Below are positions 4,956 through 7,291 of a stretch of DNA of 7,291 nucleotides, in pieces. The stretch is from positions 1-7,291 of the forward strand of contig CANFNO010000133.1 in NCBI GenBank assembly GCA_947447845.1, written 5' to 3'. The DNA comes from Burkholderiales bacterium. Lineage in GTDB: Bacteria > Pseudomonadota > Gammaproteobacteria > Burkholderiales > Burkholderiaceae. The notes under the pieces were generated by a model. The model was not told the origin of the DNA. It saw only the letters and a list, made by a program, of their open reading frames with translations, and ran no database searches. Every line of letters starts with the position of its first letter. Position 1 is the first letter of the stretch. Position numbers and translations under genes: made by a program.

Positions 4956-6518
4956 ATGCAAGAAGCACGAGACAAGAGCCGCATCATTCTCGACCGCCGT
5001 CAACTCATCACCGGTGCGGCGGCACTGGGCCTGTCAGCCACCTTCGGCGCACTGCCGGCGATGGCACAAAGCGCCGTAAAAAAAGGCGGCACTCTGCGTG
5101 TCGGCATGGAAGGCGGCTCGCCCTCCGACAGCCTGGACCCGCGCACCTATGCCGACTCCATCCCCATCTTCTACAGCCTGATGTTCTGGAACCAGTTGGT
5201 CGAAATTGATGCCAAGGGCAATGCGGTGCCGGAGTTGGCCGAGAGTTGGGAGTCCAAGCCCGGCGCTGCGGAGTGGATCTTCAACATCCGCAAGGGCATT
5301 ACTTTTGGCTCCGGCAAAACGCTGGATGCGGACGACGTCATCTACTCCATCAATCTGCACCGGGGCGAAACCAAATCACCGGCCAAGGGCATTCTGGAGC
5401 CCATCACCGACATCAAGAAACTGTCTGCCAACCAGCTGCAGATCACCATGAAATCGGGCAATGCCGACTTGCCCTTTGTGCTGTCGGACTACCACCTGGT
5501 CATCGTGCCAGCGGGTACTACAGATTTCTCCAAACCCGATGGCACCGGCGCTTATGCGCTGGTGGATTGGCAACCCGGTGTGCGGGTCACGGCCAAGCGC
5601 AAACCCGGCAATTACTGGAAACCCAACCGGGGCAATTTTGATGCGGTGGAGATTCGCTACATCGGAGACTCGTCAGCGCGCACGCAGGCGCTGATCACCG
5701 GGCAGGTCGATGCCGTGAACCGGCTCAACCCCAAGACCGTGGGGCTGTTGTCCAAGAACAAGAGCATCACCATCTCGCGCACCAAAGGCACCGGCAACCG
5801 CTATGGCTTTGTCGCCCTGCTGGACACGGACCCGTTCAAAAATCGTGACGTGATGCTGGGCTTGAAATACGGCATCGACCGGCAAAAAGTCATCGACAAC
5901 GTGTTCTCCGGCTACGCCTCGTTGGGCAATGACCAGACCGTCGGCCCGGCCGATCAGTTCTTTAATGCCAACCTCAAACCCAAGGCCTTTGACCCGGACA
6001 AAGCCAAGTTTCACTTCAAGAAGGCTGGTCTCAGCGGCCCCATCGAAGTGCAGGTTTCAGACGGCTGCTACACCGGCGCCATCGACTCCGGCGTGATGTT
6101 CCAGGAAACCCTGGCCAAGGCTGGAATGACGCTGGATGTGAAGCGTGTGTCGGGTGATGGCTATTGGGACAACGTGTGGATGAAGGCGCCGTTCTGTTCG
6201 GTGTTCTGGGGCAACCGCCCGACAGCTGACCTGCAAGTGTCCACACAATTTCTTGGCGGTGGCGCCTGGAACGACACCCACTTCAAGAGTGCGGCAATGG
6301 ACAAGCTGGTGGTGGATGCGCGGGTGGAACTCAACACGGCAAAACGCAAGGAAATGTATGCCGAAGTGCAACGCCTGATTTCAGAAGAGGCTGGCATGGT
6401 GTGCTTTGGCGTGGGCGACCAAATCGATGGTGGCAGCGTCAAGCTCAAGGGCCTGGAGCCCCATGCGCGCTACGACATGAACGACAACCGCCTGGCAGAA
6501 AAAGGCTGGTTCGCTTGA
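4956..6518 (+). CDS. ABC transporter substrate-binding protein, family 5 (peptide/opine/nickel type)
   Basis: A 520-residue periplasmic solute receptor of the SBP_bac_5 family, the usual length for that family. The N-terminus has a twin-arginine-like signal: DRRQLITGAAALGLSATFGA with Arg14-Arg15, a hydrophobic core, and a likely cleavage after AMA (residue 37), suggesting export of the folded protein by Tat. The mature part opens with KKGGTLRVGM and shows the family signature around PELAESWESK, IFNIRKGITFGSGKTLDADD and VIYSI. Later landmarks are GTGAYALVDWQPG, LITGQVDAVNRLNP and a C-terminal RKEMYAEVQRLISEEAGM helix. In this family the ligand is enclosed between two lobes and may be a peptide, opine, sugar, amine or metal chelate; the sequence alone does not say. 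It is divergent from lysR and followed after 35 bases by a dehydrogenase, so it is probably the first gene of a LysR-controlled operon. Permease and ATPase genes are not in view. Confidence 0.93.
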   Translation: MQEARDKSRIILDRRQLITGAAALGLSATFGALPAMAQSAVKKGGTLRVGMEGGSPSDSLDPRTYADSIPIFYSLMFWNQLVEIDAKGNAVPELAESWESKPGAAEWIFNIRKGITFGSGKTLDADDVIYSINLHRGETKSPAKGILEPITDIKKLSANQLQITMKSGNADLPFVLSDYHLVIVPAGTTDFSKPDGTGAYALVDWQPGVRVTAKRKPGNYWKPNRGNFDAVEIRYIGDSSARTQALITGQVDAVNRLNPKTVGLLSKNKSITISRTKGTGNRYGFVALLDTDPFKNRDVMLGLKYGIDRQKVIDNVFSGYASLGNDQTVGPADQFFNANLKPKAFDPDKAKFHFKKAGLSGPIEVQVSDGCYTGAIDSGVMFQETLAKAGMTLDVKRVSGDGYWDNVWMKAPFCSVFWGNRPTADLQVSTQFLGGGAWNDTHFKSAAMDKLVVDARVELNTAKRKEMYAEVQRLISEEAGMVCFGVGDQIDGGSVKLKGLEPHARYDMNDNRLAEKGWFA

Positions 6519-6541
6519 CCGCCGCACAACAGCCAACACAC

Positions 6542-6546
6542 AAGGG
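6542..6546 (+). promoter_or_regulatory. ribosome-binding site supporting the TTG start of the dehydrogenase
   Basis: AAGGG lies seven bases before TTG 6554. This supports 6554 over the alternative in-frame TTG at 6515, which overlaps the stop codon of the preceding gene. Confidence 0.5.
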
Positions 6547-6553
6547 CGGCATC

Positions 6554-7291
6554 TTGAAAATAGGATTCATTGGCCTGGGCAACATGGGCAGTGCCGCTGC
6601 GCGCAACATCCAGCGAGCGGGCTATGCGCTGGTGGTGCACGATATCAACCGCGATGCGGGCAACAAACTAATCGCGCAAGGAGCCATCTGGGCCGACACG
6701 CCTGCTGCGGTGCTGGATCATGTGGACATCGTCTTCACCATGGTGTTTGGCCCCACGCAAATAGAAGACGTGCTGCGTGGCCCCCAAGGCCTGCTAGCGA
6801 CCTCCTGCAAAGGTAAGGCCTGGGTGGACATGACCACCAGTGCGCCCAAGCTGATGCGTGAGCTCAGCGTGGACTTCGAAGCCGCGGGCGGTATGCCCGT
6901 GGACTCACCGGTGACCGGCTCAATCGACTCGGCGATACGTGGCGACATGATCTTGTTTGTCGGTGGCACGGACGCGGCGGTGGCGTATGTCACACCGGTG
7001 CTGCAGATGGTGGGTGAGATCCGTCGCGTGGGCCAGTACGGTAATGGATACGTGGCCAAGTTGGTCAACAACCAACTCTGGCTGGTGCATGCCGCAGCCA
7101 TAGGCGAGGCCATGGTGGCCGCCAAGGTGGCGGGGCTTGAGCCTGATGTCTGGTGGGCCGCTATGAAAGGCGGCGCGGCCGAAAGCTTTGTCATGCAGCA
7201 CGATGTGCCTTCGATTTTTGCCGGCCACTACGACCCATCCTTCAGGCTGGAGTTGTGCCTGAAAGATCTGGGGCTAATCGATGATCTGATG
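6554..7291 (+). CDS. NAD(P)-dependent beta-hydroxyacid dehydrogenase (3-hydroxyisobutyrate dehydrogenase/GarR-like), 3' truncated by window end
   Basis: The first 246 residues of a beta-hydroxyacid dehydrogenase, normally about 290-300 long; the gene continues past the window. The Rossmann motif GFIGLGNMGSAAARNI starts at residue 4. The substrate-binding stretch DSPVTGS is at 117-123, and the catalytic helix has Lys169 with Asn173 (AKLVNNQ), the family's conserved Lys/Asn pair. The segment KDLGL near 237 is the usual distal motif. The enzyme should reversibly oxidise a beta-hydroxy acid or related alcohol (3-hydroxyisobutyrate, tartronate semialdehyde, glyoxylate or succinic semialdehyde type) with NAD(P). 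The start is taken as TTG 6554, which places the dinucleotide motif at the very N-terminus as usual; no ATG is available. TTG 6515 would add 13 residues and overlap the preceding TGA by TTGA, allowing translational coupling. It is likely co-transcribed with the solute-binding protein gene. The specific substrate is unresolved. Confidence 0.9.
   Translation, partial: MKIGFIGLGNMGSAAARNIQRAGYALVVHDINRDAGNKLIAQGAIWADTPAAVLDHVDIVFTMVFGPTQIEDVLRGPQGLLATSCKGKAWVDMTTSAPKLMRELSVDFEAAGGMPVDSPVTGSIDSAIRGDMILFVGGTDAAVAYVTPVLQMVGEIRRVGQYGNGYVAKLVNNQLWLVHAAAIGEAMVAAKVAGLEPDVWWAAMKGGAAESFVMQHDVPSIFAGHYDPSFRLELCLKDLGLIDDLM

Overview
The window is high-GC bacterial chromosomal DNA with compact gene spacing. 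Codon choice and protein character (MttB-like methyltransferase, YcaD-like MFS permease, LysR regulator, family 5 solute-binding protein, beta-hydroxyacid dehydrogenase) suggest a betaproteobacterium, probably Burkholderiales and possibly Comamonadaceae (Rhodoferax/Polaromonas/Hydrogenophaga type). That placement is an impression from sequence style, not a search result.

Left part (1-3054, + strand): a complete MttB/trimethylamine-methyltransferase superfamily gene without any in-frame UAG, closed by a tandem TAG-TAA stop. It is followed by a 150-bp GC-rich spacer with two hairpins and then a 12-TM MFS permease gene. The second hairpin looks like an intrinsic terminator yet ends only 7 bases before the permease ribosome-binding site.

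Middle (3055-3917): an accessory patch of clearly lower GC. It holds a 94-codon gene for a small acidic protein of unknown function, then a gene remnant that looks like the two ends of a DUF4304-like protein with the centre missing.

Right part (3918-7291): a LysR-type regulator on the - strand diverges from a family 5 ABC solute-binding protein with a Tat-type signal peptide. A 3-hydroxyisobutyrate dehydrogenase/GarR-like oxidoreductase follows 35 bases later and runs off the window end. The 180-bp divergent intergenic region carries a textbook T-N11-A LysR box next to the lysR start and a second, longer imperfect palindrome nearer the transporter gene.

Functional reading (inference): the right part is a LysR-controlled uptake-and-catabolism unit for a small organic substrate, with import by the ABC system and oxidation of a beta-hydroxyacid-type intermediate. 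The left part is a corrinoid-type demethylation enzyme of unknown substrate with a possibly co-transcribed permease. Whether the two halves act on the same compound (for example a methylated amine or betaine) cannot be decided here. No corrinoid protein, ABC permease or ABC ATPase gene is in view. I saw no RNA gene, CRISPR array, insertion sequence or convincing defence system.
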